From Bilabrum cf. latius (taxonomy: Eukaryota; Bigyra: Bicosoecida; Bigyra; Bicosoecida): DNA of 64,000 bases. This document shows, one piece after another, positions 44,301 to 56,912 of this stretch (the stretch's first letter is position 1; the number at the start of each line of letters is the position of its first letter). The stretch spans positions 310,001 to 374,000 of the forward strand of contig OZ237766.1 in NCBI GenBank assembly GCA_965178125.1. The letters run 5' to 3'. Under the pieces are notes generated by a model, which had not been told where the DNA came from, ran no database searches, and saw only the letters and a list, made by a program, of their open reading frames with translations. A program made the translations under genes and the position numbers.

Positions 44301-47300
44301 AGCCAAAGACAGGCGGCAGGTACAGGTGGGGACGGCGTTCCCGGGGTGTGATGCCCATCGCCTCCGAACGGACGACAGCACCAACTGTCGCTGCGGCCGA
44401 GCACCACGCGGATAATGCCAGCGGGCCCGTACCCTCAAGTGCTACCAACCTAGCCGGCGGTTCCATCGGCCGGGGCCCATCCTCCTTGGAGGCAGGCGGC
44501 TCCTTCCTCTTGGCGAGCGATTCAATGGAGAGCAGAGGCTCTGCCACTTCGCATAGCACCTGGATGCCGGCGGAGCACTCGCAAATTCTAGAGGCAAGGG
44601 AAGCGTACCAGCACTCGTACGCGGCGTGGACCACTGACCAGCTGTCCGCGTACTGCCGGCAGAACGCCTCCCCAGAGTTCGGACAGGCGATCTCGAACAT
44701 CAAGGACAAGAACCAGTGGACCATCGTGAATGACGCGGCATGTGCCGGGATGCTGCACGTGCTCAAGGTGGCAGTGGCAGCAGGTGTCGACGTCAATGCG
44801 AAGCGCACGGACGGGCACAGGCCGGTGCACGACTGCTGCATCCACGGACATGCTGACTGCTTGTCATTCCTTCTGGCCGTGGTGCAAGACGGTAGCACCG
44901 CGGACAAGAACGGGGACACTCCGCTGCACTGGGCGGCATTCCGGGGCCATCGCGCTGTGGTTGCCACGCTGCTTCGAGAAGGCGGCGTGGAGCTTGACGC
45001 AACCAACGCGGACGGTGGAACTGCCCTGCATTCGGCTGCAAACAACGGCAACCCGCTGGTGGGCGCGGAGCTCCTCATGGCGGGGGCAGACGCGAGTGCC
45101 GAAATGCTGGACGGGAACACTCCGCTACACAACGCGTCTTACGAGGGACACACCGCGTTCGTGGGCGTGCTGCAGCGGTTCGGCGCGAATGCCGTCAAGT
45201 CCAACCGCGATAGGAGGACGCCACTCCACGAGGCGTGCATGCAGGGGCACGCGGGTGCAGCACGGTGCCTGCTCGTGGGACCCCACACCGCGCCGGGTGC
45301 CAACACTCTCGAGCAGCAGTGGCAGAACGACCCGCTATCAGCGAAGCGATTTGGAGCAGGCAATCGACTCGAGGCATACGCAGGCGGAGTTGTCCCCAGC
45401 GGCGCACTGCGCTTCGATAGCTCGGAAGCAAGGCACAGCATCGCCACCGCCTCCAACTTGGCCGTGATTGACGTGGCCTCCACTGCGGCATAGGGACGGG
45501 CACAATCCTCGCCTGCCGGCATCCACGGGAAAGAGATGCCAAAGCAGAGCACCGACTCAAAGTCCAAGCAAGGCGATGCCCCGTCGGCAGCGAAATCGAG
45601 CCAAACACGGCGCACGGCCTCCACCAAGTGGGCTTCCCACGGGTCGGACGAGGACGAAGTCGACGAACATCTGGCTCGTGAGGCCGGCGCGGTCGTGCAG
45701 CAAGCAAGTGCTGCGAGATCCATCGCCAGCATTGCTGCGATGCAGCCGGCACGCCGGGTGCTAGGCGATGGAGTGCCTGGGAGCATGCCACCGCCTGCAT
45801 CCAGCTCTGATTTAGGTGAGCTGTTCGAACCGGCCTCCAAGTCGGGAACACGGACCTGCCGCCAGTCGCCGCTGCAGGCGCTGCCTCCCGCCATGCCCAT
45901 CAGCGGTTTCACGCCGGCAACCCAGGTGTCCGATCCCAACAACGCGGACACTGGCGGCGACACGTGCCTCCACTGGGCCGTCTGCCACAGCCACAATGAG
46001 GTCACGAGGATCTTGCTCGAGGCGGGAGTCAACACCAAGCAGATTAACACGGACGGCGGGATTGCGCTGCACGCCGCGGTCATCAACAAGCGGTGGAGGT
46101 GCTTGCAGATGCTGCTGGAGCACGGCGACGACGTCAACTCAAAGTTCATCCGGGTGGATCCCGAACGCGAATCGACCGAGGACTCTTGCCTGCACATAGC
46201 CGCTTCGGATGGCCTGGTGACCGGGGTGGAGATCCTCTTGGACAAGGGCGCAGACGTCAACGTTCGCAACTACAAGAACAGCACGCCGCTGCATGAGGCG
46301 TGCAAGCACGGCAACAAGCGGATCGCACAGATGCTGCTCGAGGCAGGCGCAGACGTATCGCTGGTGGACACCAAGGGCAGGTATGCCCTGCCCATGCTGC
46401 TGGTGACGCCAGGATTCCCGCTTACTGTTGACCTGCCTGACTCGAATAGCGACGAGGAAGAGGAAGGAGGTGGCGAAGGCGCCGGTACTGACGCCCAGTC
46501 GAGGGCTGCAAGCACCAGCAGCGATGGCTGGGTCGGGATCCGCACGGGGCGGGGACACTCCACGAGCCCGCTTCGGGTCCCTGGTCTCGCATCCACTCCA
46601 TCGGCCTGGCGCGGGTTCGGCGAGATGCATGGCGACGAGCAGTTCGCAGACGTGGAGCTGGTAGCAGCTGACGGCACCGCGGTCCGTGCCCATCGGGTTG
46701 TGCTTGCAGCCCGCTGCAGCCTCATGCACGCCCTGCTCACCAGCGGGATGCAGGAATCGGCAGCCTAGAGCATCCGCATGCAAATGTCGGGGGTGGCGCT
46801 CCGGGCACTCGTCGAGTACATGTACACGGGCGGACTGGATGTGGCCCGCATCGCTGCCGAAGTCTCCGCAGCGCCAGGCGATTCGAGCCACGCCACTATC
46901 TCGAGCCGACTGCTTGCGGCCCCTGAAGGCTCTCAGGGCCCTTCCCTCTCCGAAGAAGACGTCATGGAGATATGCGAGGTGGCAGACCAGTATGACGTGC
47001 TCGGGCTGAGGCTCATCAGCGAGGCGCTCTTGGTACAAATGGCCAGACTAGACGCGGTGCCTAGGCTCTTTGCCTTTGCGGAGCAGTGCAGACTGCTGCG
47101 GCTCAAGTCTGCATGCGTGAACACAGTATTGGCACAGGCAAGCCTGGAGGTGCTGGGCCAGCGAGGCAGGGAACACGCCAGGATGGCAGAGGCAGAGGCA
47201 GAGGCAGGCAAGCGCGCCAGCACTGCTTCCTCCCCAGGAAAGGCGCACGGCGGGAAGAGCAGCCGCAGCATGGGGCACCACTCGCCGAGCGCAGCCAGCA

Positions 47301-47641
47301 CAATGGCAACGGCAGCTGCAGCCGCAGCAAACGGTTCCGCGGCGCCCCCGAGGCATGGGTCACCCGTCGTTGCGAGCAGCAAGCCGCACCCGATGGAGGA
47401 ATTCGGTGCCCTCTTTCACTTTCTGCTGCACGAAGACATGGGCGCCCACAATGAGTCGGTTCTTGGACAGCTGCAGGGAAGGCTCACGAGCTCCTCGAGG
47501 GGGACGGGAGGCGCATTTGGGAGGCGGGTGTCCAGGAAGAGGAGGGAGAAGCGAGCGGCTAGTGGGGCTGGGGATGGCTCGGGGTCGGGCGGTGCTGCCG
47601 CCTCTGTTGCGGCGGGGGTAGCTGGGTAGGTGCGCGGCTGA
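41355..47641 (+). CDS. Giant ankyrin-repeat BTB/POZ protein
   Basis: Join of 41355-41435, 41530-41637 and 41732-47641, about 2032 residues, stop TGA. All junctions are phase 0 with GTAAGG or GTGAGC donors. UAGs lie at 42488, 42581, 42737, 45491, 46766 and 47627. Four groups of ankyrin repeats are visible: DGRTPLHVAAEYRQP and HGWTPLHFAAYVG near the N-terminus; five or so around 43390-44260 (HRTALHEAAMFGSAACVLLL); five around 44700-45280; and four around 45950-46400. A BTB domain follows: FADVELVAADGTAVRAHRVV, then MQESAA[UAG]SIRMQMSG and ALVEYMYTGGLDV, then a BACK-like helical region. BTB-ankyrin proteins often act as Cullin-3 substrate adaptors; that role is inferred. The UAG at 46766 lies inside the BTB fold. 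The long linkers are low complexity. Confidence 0.9.
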
Positions 47642-47776
47642 GTCTGGCACATGGGGGGATGGGCGAGTTGAGAGAGGCAGCACAGTGTTTGAGTGCGCTG
47701 ATCGCTCCCACATATGGATTCATTTCACAGCAATGTTACCTGACCGCGCACGTAGCCACCAGAGTCCTCCACGTCA

Positions 47777-50641
47777 TCACTCGTCACTGTCGCTATCCCC
47801 ACCCTCTGGCTCCACGGAATCAGCCGATGTGACGAGTGCATCGTTCGCTTCCTGCATCCAACCCGACGCCGCATCGGCCACACCTGTCCCAGCATGCCCG
47901 CCCCCCCCGCCGATCCTAGCCGCCTCCGGTCTATGCCTCCACCCATCGAACGCTCTCGCGGCATCCTTGAGGTACCCCAGCATTGCAGGCCCGCTCTGGA
48001 GGTGGGCGAGCACGGGCATGCCGCGGGGCACCTGCTGCACGCCTCGGTCGCAAGGCATGTACCCGCCCTTCCCTTGTTCCCTGAGGATCGGTGGCCTAGT
48101 TCCGTCTGGCCTCTCTCCCCTCACGTCGATCTTGAAGGACCACGCGGATTCCGCCCCCGGCCTAGCCAACTCACCAAGCCTGGCGTGGCGGGGCACGTGG
48201 CCCCACGCGGTGAGCAGGCCCCTGGATGCACTCGTCACACCGCTGGCGGACGACCCTGCTGACCCGGTGCTCGGTCCAGCCCGCCCCGCGACCAGCAGTT
48301 CGCGAGGGGCCGCCCGCCCTGACAGCGGGCAGGGCAGCCGAGGCAGCGAGCAGTGAGCCGCAAAACGGCACCGGCTGCGCATCATGAACTTATCCCACTG
48401 CGGCGTGGCGGCGTATGCGGAACCAGAGGCGCCGCGCAGATGATCCGCGGGGGTAACAGCAGGTCTATCACGCGGCGCCGCGGAACCCGAAGCACCCGCG
48501 GCGCCGCGCGGTACCATTCCAACGGAACCTCCCACCCCCCTTGCGACCAGCACGTGCGCCACGGGTGGGTGCAGCCCGCTCTCTGCACCACCGTGAGCTG
48601 CACCCTGTATCAGACCCATCTGGTGTTCTCTGAGGGTTCGTTCCGACCTGTGCCACATCGGCGCCATGTCCCGCGCGGGCAAGCCGTGCGGAACCGGACC
48701 CCCGCGCGCGGCGTCAAGCTGTCTCTAGATCGCCGCCATGCCTTCGGTCGACCCAGGAAACGGCGCGGCCACCGAAAGGCCCAAAATCTCGGTTCCGCTG
48801 CGCGGCGCCGCCCCGCCCAGTAGCTGCCCCAGGCGGGTGGAGGGGGACAGGGAAGCGACGCCGCCGGAGGTTCCGCTACTGGATGCGCGGCGACAGGGGC
48901 TGAGCAGGGCGTCCAGCGCAGTTCCAGCCACCCATCCCTGTACCACCGAACTTCGAAGAACGTTCGCCGTGCTCTGCAGGAACGGCAGCGCGTGCAGCTC
49001 CTCGTACACCCTCACCCCCTTTGATGCCCTGCCGGTTGCAACTGCTGCTCTCGCCTGCGCCTGCGCCTGCGCCATCGAGGCCAGCGCGGACAGCGACAGG
49101 GGCACCACGGCCGACGAATGTTCCCTGAGGTTCGCCAGTGCCAGGGAATATCCCGCCCGGGCCAGCCACTGCCTGCCCCCACTCGTCACACCCGTACCCT
49201 TCACGTGAGGTTCCGCAGCCGGCTCCGCGCTCACGCCCCACCCGTGCCCTCCATAGGCACCAGAACTGTAGCTACCAGCACCGTATGCGCCAGCACCACC
49301 GTCGATTCCACCGCTGAACCTTCCATCGGTCTCCCGCTCTCCGGCGTCGTCTCCATCGCCATCATCCTCGTCCTCGTCATCAGCAGCCACCCCGTCACCC
49401 AACAGCACGGACAGCATGGCAGATTTCGGAGCCTCGTCGCGGATCGCCTCTGCGGTTGCAACCGACAGCCCACCCCATGCCCCCGACGCGTCTCCCAGCA
49501 GCACAATGCCCTGCACCCCGTCGGCCGCCTCGAGCAGCTTTCTCACAGAGTCGCCCACCTCGTCCCTTTGTTCCTCAGGGAACAACGACCCGCCCTCCAG
49601 CGCGGTGCGGCCATCCCCGTACACGGAAAAACTATCTCCCGGACCCGGAGCCGGAAGTGACACGGTGCCGCCCTGCGGGACCCCACCCGTCCACAGGCTG
49701 CTCCAGCTGTACCCGGCGAGGCACGGGGCGCCGCGCCGAGCGTTTGCGGAACCGAAGGGTGAACCACTTTGTTTGCTCGAACCCGCACCACTGCCAGAAG
49801 AATCCTCGTCTGGGTGTCTTCCTGCGGGACTGGCCCCAGAATGCGCGGCGCCCCGCGCCTCCTCAAGCGCTGCCGCGAAGCCGCCCATCTCGTCGTCGCC
49901 GCCGGCCCCACCGTGCGATGCACCCGCATACTATCCTCCGACATACCCTCCGTAGCTGCCTGTGCTGCCTGTGCTGCCGCTGCCAAGAAATCCGCTTGTG
50001 GCCCCACCGAACGAACCTTCGCCGTAGGTTCCATCCCCTCTCTCAAGCGCCCTCCTCCTCGTCTCCTCCATAGCATCATCACCACCATCATCACCATAGT
50101 AGCCACCATCATCACCTGAGTACCTTTCTCCACTGGCCGCAGCTCGCTTCTCTGGATGATCCCACCCGCCGGCCTCCGCGCTGGCCCCACCGAACACGCC
50201 ACCGAACCCGCTGTCCCAGCCGGTGCCTGTGCTCGCTCCTTGCAGAGCACTGACGCCAGAATCGGGCTTCTCTTCCGCCACACCACTGCCAGTAAAAACG
50301 CCTAGAGGCCCTACGCTCGTGGATAAATCAATAAGTGCCATGCGAGGCCTCCACTGGGCGACAATCTGCGATGATTCGGATGGATCCATTGCAGGCATTT
50401 CGAAAGTAGTCATTGGTAGTGTACGACACTGACCGATGCACGATAGACAGAATTTAATTTATCTTACACTCTCTGCGGATTCGAGGAATTCGTGAGTGAC
50501 TGCAAGATCAACATCGGGGTGAGCCCCTGCCGCCCAGTCCGCATGAAGGAGCTCTGATTGTGCCGCAGAGAACTGCGTTCCGGTCATGCATCCCAACGGA
50601 CCGACGCAAACTGTTATGATAGCCCGTGAAGATCCACTCAT
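47777..50641 (-). CDS. Misato/DML1-like protein (tubulin-related, mitochondrial distribution)
   Basis: Join of 50468-50641 and 47777-50365 (intron 102 nt, phase 0), 920 residues, stop TGA, UAGs at 49931 and 48725. Exon 1 has AIITVCVGPLGCMTGTQFSA, corresponding to the Misato N-terminus REIxTLQxGxYxNxVGTHxWN. Exon 2 begins IVAQWRPRMALIDLS, matching the family's PRLLxxDLKG stretch. GIVLLGDASGAWGGLSVATA plus AEAIRDE matches the tubulin-like segment (D...GFGGLS...LLExLRDEY). Misato is needed for mitochondrial morphology and partition in yeast and animals. Compared with homologues there are extra Gly/Ser/Asp-rich insertions. Both UAGs fall in flexible regions. Confidence 0.83.
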
Positions 50642-50841
50642 AGTGACTTGAATTTATACTAGACAGCCGAAAATACGGAGGAACGAAAGGGCAACTGCGG
50701 AGGAGGTTGCAACCGGCGTGCCGATGGACCAGGATCGAATTCTACGTGTCCGCAAGAACTGCACACATCACTGGCGGTACAGCATCATCTGCTGTATTTC
50801 TACGGGTTTCCAGTACATTAGGTACCACTCGGTACCGGTGC

Positions 50842-53800
50842 ATGAAAAGAAGCCGACCAAGTAGCGTTGAAACTAGCAAGGACTCCACCGAAACGGAGGG
50901 CTTGTCGCCGGAACCAGCAAGGAAGCGCAGGGCCATCGAACAATCAGCAGCAGCAGAATCAGCCCCCAAATCTACAACACAAGTACCAATGAGTGATTCA
51001 GACGCATCGTAGGCAATCGTTCCGGTGCACCGATCGCCACCAGGCACTTCTGAGCTTTCGCCTGGGCGGGCATCCACCGGCGGCGCGCCTGCGCTGGTGC
51101 TTGCCGCTGCCGCGCCTTCTTCCGAGCTTCAGCTGGTGCCTCATTTCGCTGCAGACGCCGCATCCGCCGCTAACGCTCTGATCCGGCACAGATCGGTCTA
51201 TGTCGGCGATGCGAGCGGTCTTGCCGCCACTCACACGGTGGACGGCGACGGCTCAGCCACAGGCGACGATGGGACCGGCGGGGGAGAATTCGACCGGCGA
51301 GCCGTCACGGAAGTGCTCACCTGCGGAGACGGTGCCGAGGGCCAGCTCATGCTCGGGCGAAAGAGAAGGAGAGCAAACCGGTTCCAGGCCGTGCACAAGC
51401 TCACCGCCTCCAATGTAGTGGGGCTATCGGGCAGCGCATTCTCATCGGTTGCAACCACTGAGACGGGGGAGTTGTTCCTCGGGGGCTGCAACGACGAGGG
51501 CTAGCTCGCGCCCGAGCGAGCCAATGCGAGCGGCGGTAGCGGCAGCAGCAGCGGCAGCAGAGGCGGGGACGATGACGATGAGTACCTGCTGAAGCCAGTG
51601 AGGCTTGATGCACTGGCGGCACAGCGGATCGTGCAGGCATCCGCGGGGGAGAACCATGTGGCCGCGATCAACCAGAGCCAGAAGGTCCTGACCTGGGGCT
51701 CCAACGCCACCTTCGCCCTGGGGCACACGGAGAACGAGCCGTTCAGGGTGCCGCCGCGCGTGATGAGGGGGCTGGACCGCTACCGTGCAGTGCAGGTGGC
51801 ATGCGGGGACACGCACACGGTGGTGCTGACCAGTCTAGGGGAGGTGTTCACGGCGGGGACCGGGGCCATGGGCCAGCTTGGTCACGGGGAGAGATCGGAT
51901 CAGCAGGTGGCCAAACGCGTGGACGCTCTGGTGGGTACGCCCGTGTCCCAGATCGCCGCGGGCTCGCAGCACACTGTGGCGGTGTCCGCCTCGGGGCTGG
52001 CCTTCGCCTGGGGAAGGAACAAGAGGGGGCAACTCGGAATCGGAACCCTGCAGACCAAGTCGGCGGCCTACTCGCCGCAGCGGGTCGTCGCCCTCCCCGA
52101 GCTGGTGCAGCAGGCTGCGGCTGGGGAACAGCACACGATCTTCATCACGAGGCTGGGCAACGTGTACGCCTGCGGGCAGGGAGACCACGGGCAACTCGGA
52201 ATCGGAACGCCGGCGCCGCGCATCACGGACGGAATCTGCTCAGCGGCGGCGGACGGGAGTAGCGGCAGCGGCACGTCTCACTCGTCACACCCCCTCCACA
52301 CGGTGGACCGCCCCGTTTTGATCCGATCCCTCCAGGGCAGGCACGCGCGGCAGGCCGCCTGCGGCCGCAGGCACTCGCTGGTGCTCATGCAGAGCGGGCA
52401 GCTGTGGGGGTTTGGCTCCAACGAGCAGGGGCAGCTGTCACTCGGAGATGAGATCAAGGAGGCTTTCGACCCTGTGAGGATAGAGGACGGGAGCGACTGC
52501 GGGGTGTTCAACGTGGCATGCGGCGCGAGTCATTCCGTCGTGGTGAGGGTCATTCGGGGGTCGGTTCTGTCGACGCCGCCGGGGTCACTCCCCCGCGGGT
52601 CCATGGGATTCGTGGGAGCACAGACGCTGCAGGTACTGGCCAAACTGGCCAGGGAACAGGAGGAACGTGTGACGAGCGCCACAGCGGGACCCCGCGGGGG
52701 CGGCGGCAGGGGCGGGCTGAAGGGCCTACTGGCCGTTCTGCGGGAGGTGTGGAGCAGTCCCACGTGCTTAGCAGGGTCCTTTAGGCTGCAGGACGTGAGC
52801 GAGAACGCCTTCATCGAAGACAGGGCCCCTGGCTCCAAGTCGGTCGTGGAGGCTCTCCGGAGGGCACACGGGGAGGCACCCACGCGGGCCCTTATGGACC
52901 TCCCGATCTCCTCCAGTGCCCTCGATGACGCTCTGCTCGTCGCGGATGCGAAGCCGGGGCTGCTGGCCCTGCCGGCCCCGCCCTCGGGTGTCAGTGGTGT
53001 GACGAGTGAGGAAGGCAACGGCGCGGCGTCGGGGGCCGGGGACGGCGGGCCGTCGTCGCCCGGTGGTGGCGCTGGTGACGTCAGCGGTGGCGGAACCACG
53101 ACTTCTGCTAGCGGCGGTGTGACGAGTGCATCCAGTGGCCCAGAAGGCGTGGACGAATCCCTCTGGCGGCTGCTGGAAGACATGAGAGACCAGCGGGCGA
53201 GGAACGCGCAGGAAGCAGCCGCCCGCATGGAGCGGGAGAGGACAGAAGAGGCGAGCCAGGGGAGGGTGCACTCGTCACACTAGAACCGCGGTGGCAGCGG
53301 CGCCGGCAGCGCCGGGGAAGCCGACGATGATTTCGACGAGGCCATTTTCCTGGAGGCGATCGACGGTTTGGCGGAGGAGCTGCAGGAGGCGGTGAGGCAG
53401 AGCGGGCCGTTCGGGGCTCTCACCAGCAGCGAACGTTCGTCAGCGGGCGGGGGTAGTTCAGCAGGGTAGGTCGGGGAGGGTGGTCAGAGCGGCGGTGGTC
53501 ATGCCGGCCGTGGATCCGATCCAAATGTGGCGGAGATGGCCCGCGATTCGATGGAACGGGAGGAGCGTGAGCTATCAGGCGGCGAGACTGGGGCCAGCAG
53601 CGGTTTTGGTGTGACGAGTGCAGTTGGTGCCCCCGGACTGGCACGTTTCTCTTCCACCGGTACGGTAGAAAGCATAGATGAAGACTAGCCGTAGGGCGGG
53701 TCGGGCGGCAAGCGTGCCGGCATCGCTGCTTCTTCGGGGTCTGGCGGTGGCAGCGGCAGCGGCACACGTGGGGGCGGCGTGAGCCTGTCCATCCGAGCTA

Positions 53801-56800
53801 GCTCGGGTGCATCGCACGGTGGTGCGGGTGGTGTCGATCTCGAAGACGTAGAAGGCGCCAGCACGCCATCCCTCATGGCTGGCGGGGCCTCAGGGATGCG
53901 GGAGGGTCGCAGGACACCGAGGGACGGGCCCGTGGGACTTGCGGCCGAGAGGGTCGGCACACCGGATGGAGTGATTCAGAGCAGCAGGGCGGCTCCGGGT
54001 GAGATGCCTGTGGGGGCGGCTGCGGCCGTCCTGTCCGGACCATCCTCAGCATCGGCATCGGCATCGTCCGCATCGTCGGCTGGGCAGCGGGCAGCTGGGG
54101 ACGGCGCTTCGGCAGGGGCTGAGACCGGGTCCAGCACCGGCGAACCTACCGTTGAGCCTCTAAGGAACAGCGGTGTGACGAGGGTGAAGAGCCTGCCTCT
54201 AAGGAACAGCGGTGTGACGAGGGTGAAGAGCCTGCCTCGGCCCCGGTCCGGGATCCTTGCACTGCCACCGCTGCCACCCAGCCCAACAGGCCAGCAGCAG
54301 GCCATGCAGGACGACGCAAGCAGTATGGGCAGCAGCAGCGCGGGGCTTGACGGTGAGGTGGATGCATCGCACGGTGGTGCAGACTCCCAGGCGATCGTTC
54401 CGATCTCATCCGATCCTGACGTCATCGTCGGGGGCCCGTACCGCTTCCCCGTCCCGCAGAAGCCTTGGCCCAGGCCCCGCACCGTGTATATCCAGCCATC
54501 CCCCGCTGAGGAATTGATCGGCGCCAGGCGGCCGTTCCTGGCCCAGCCCTTGGTGGCCGCGCGACTGAGCAGCTCGTTGCTGGATGTGACGGGCCTGAAG
54601 GACGCCATGAAGGCATGCTTCGCCGCGGGCAAGGAGCAGGTGATAGACACGCTCAGCAAGGCCCACATCGAATGCCTCAAAGCCCTTAGACCAGTGGCGA
54701 GCAAGATCAAGCAGCCAGATCCATTGCGTGCCATCATGTGCATCTTCCAGAGTCCCGTGCTGACGCTGTTAAAGCCAAGCAAGGCCTCCCTGGAGACAGT
54801 CTCGCGGCTGGCCGAGGTCGTGCTGGCCCTGCCCCAAGCCTCCAGGAAGCTGCTCCTCGCGTGGGTGGCCGAGGATGTATCCGGAGCCATATTTGAGAAG
54901 CACTATGTGAAGCCCATGCAGCGGCACCTGAGCGTGCTCATCAAAGCCACGCTGATGCAGAGGCAGTCCGTGCAGGTGGCTCCTGGGATCAGCGCACTTC
55001 GGGGCATGGAGATGCTGGTGGTGGTGCTGGGTCACCTGTTCGACCTGAATGCAGACGTGGCGAGGAGGGCGAGGGAAGTGGCCGTGTACGGGAACGCAGA
55101 AGCGGCGGAGGCTGCGAGGATCGGAGCGGTGGAGGGTGCAGCGCACGATGGTGGTGAGGGCGGCGCGGCGGCGGGAGGAGCCGCCGCTGCCTCCTCCTCT
55201 GGTCCGTCCTCGGGAGCCGGCAGCGGGGACGTTGGGGTGGATTCTAGAAGTGCTGCATCGAGCCAAGGTGTATCGCATGGTGGTGCAGCGGCAGGAGTAA
55301 TTGCAGCACTTCCCAGCACGGCGGGAGGTACCCTGGGGAAGGTGAAGAGGCTGCCCACCCGTGCCAGCAAGGCAGACGCGATCCGCACGGCATCAAACGA
55401 GCTAAGGAACGCCGCCGCTTTGGCCACCTCTCAGGTGCCCCACAGCCAGGAACGGATCTTCGCAGACGAGGTGCACGATTCGGATTCTCTGGGCGGCAAG
55501 GTGTGGGGCCTGGTGCCTGCCTCGTCCTTCAACAATCCAACCGTGTGCGAGCTGCCAGAGGGCGTGCTGCAGCACGACTACAGGCTATGGCGGCAGCAGC
55601 GGTTTCAGATGCGGACCAAGACGTTCACTCTCTGCGCCTATCCGTTTCTCATGGACGCAGCAACGAAACGGAAGGTGCTGTCATTCGAAGCGGCTCTCCA
55701 GATGCAGATGCAGATGCAGAGTGCCATGGCGAGGAGTCTCTTCGTGCGAGAGACGCCATACCTAGTGGTAGAAGTGGGAAGAGAGAACCTTCTCCGGGAT
55801 TCGATCAACATGCTCGCCTCGCAGCACCCTTCTTTCCTCAAGAAGCCGCTGCGGGTCATTTTCCGGGGGGAGGAAGCGATCGATGCCGGTGGTGTAACCA
55901 AGGAGTGGTTCCAGCTCCTGCTGCAGCTGATCCTCGATCCATCCTACGGCATGTTCGAGCAGGTCACGGGAAGCAGGCTCGTGTGGTTCAGGAAGAATTC
56001 AATGGCGGACCCCGCCGAGTTCCGGCTGATCGGCATCATTGTGGGGCTGGCTATCTTCAACGGCGTGCTGCTGGACGTGGCATTTCCCCGCGCGCTATAC
56101 AAGAAGCTTCTCGGGATGCCAGTCGGTCTGACAGACCTGATCGAGCTGGACCCCGATCTGGGCCGTGGACTGTTGCGGGTGCTGGAGTACGGCGAGGACG
56201 ACATGGAGGACGTGTTCTGCCTCGATTTCACCGCCCAATACCGCGAGTTCGGCGAGACCAAGAACGTGGAGCTGATCCCAGGCGGGGCGGATATCGAGGT
56301 GTCGCAAGCAAACAAGCGCAAGTACGTGCGAGCATACGTGGACTGGTACCTGAATCAGGCTGTCAAGCAGCCTGGTTTCAAAGATTTCGCTCACGGATTC
56401 TCAATGGTGGCAGACGGGCCGTCCCTCAAGCTGTTCGAGCCCGAGGAGCTTGCACTACTTGTGGCAGGCTCGAGCGAATTGGACCTGAGGGAGCTAGAAA
56501 AAGTGTGCGAGTACGACGGCGGGTTCACCGCGAGGAGCAAGACGGTCGTTGATTTCTGGGCCATCGTGCACGGCTGGCCGCAGAAGCTGCAGAAGAATTT
56601 GCTTTTGTTCGCTACGGGCTCTGCCAGGGCGCCCATCGGAGGTCTTTCGAAGCTCAACTTCAAGATTCAGAGGAATGGGGGAGACACGAGCCGACTGCCG
56701 ACGGCGAGCACCTGCTTCAATACCCTGCTCCTTCCCGAGTACGGCAGCAAGGGCAAGATGGAGGAGCGGCTCCGCACGGCGGTGCAGAACTTTAAGGGTT

Positions 56801-56814
56801 TTGGTTTGAAATGA
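50842..56814 (+). CDS. HERC-like E3 ubiquitin ligase, RCC1 repeats plus HECT domain
   Basis: 1990 residues in one exon, stop TGA, UAGs at 51010, 51502, 53281, 53467, 53686 and 53692. A basic N-terminus (ARKRRAIE) may be a nuclear signal. RCC1 repeats span about residues 155-575: GELFLGGCNDEG[UAG]LA, KVLTWGSNATFALGH, EVFTAGTGAMGQLGHGE, LAFAWGRNKRGQLGIG, NVYACGQGDHGQLGIG and QLWGFGSNEQGQLSLGDE. A long linker follows (with the Asp/Glu-rich DDDFDEAIFLEAIDGLAEEL), then an armadillo-like helical region and the HECT domain from about residue 1640 (VIFRGEEAIDAGGVTKEWF). The thioester Cys is at about 1958 in TASTCFNTLLLPEY. The start is the first in-frame ATG before the basic segment. The combination is as in small HERC proteins, and the expected activity is ubiquitin transfer. 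Confidence 0.94.
54157..54234 (+). repeat. 39-bp direct duplication in the HERC-like gene
   Basis: Two adjacent exact copies of a 39-bp unit starting CCTCTAAGGAACAGCGGTGT, in frame, encoding the 13-residue unit PLRNSGVTRVKSL twice. Each copy contains a one-mismatch version of the dispersed motif GTGTGACGAGTG. Confidence 0.95.
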
Positions 56815-56912
56815 TTGCGGATGGCGAGGAGGTGGAGGTGGTTCGTCTAGAGGCAGCCAGGCTGTGGGAGCACGATGAGTGCGTGAAGGTGCTGGAGCAG
56901 GCCCCGTTGTGA
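56811..56912 (+). pseudogene. Remnant of the ankyrin-family C-terminal module overlapping the HECT stop
   Basis: A 33-codon frame starts at an ATG overlapping the HECT stop (ATGA) and ends in TGA at 56910. EVVRLEAARLWEHDECVKVL matches the end of the C-terminal module in ankyrin genes A and B (VSPLEAAKLGGHDKCIKIL). It lacks the rest of the module, so it is most simply a leftover of a rearrangement or a 3' fragment captured next to the ligase gene. Confidence 0.55.
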
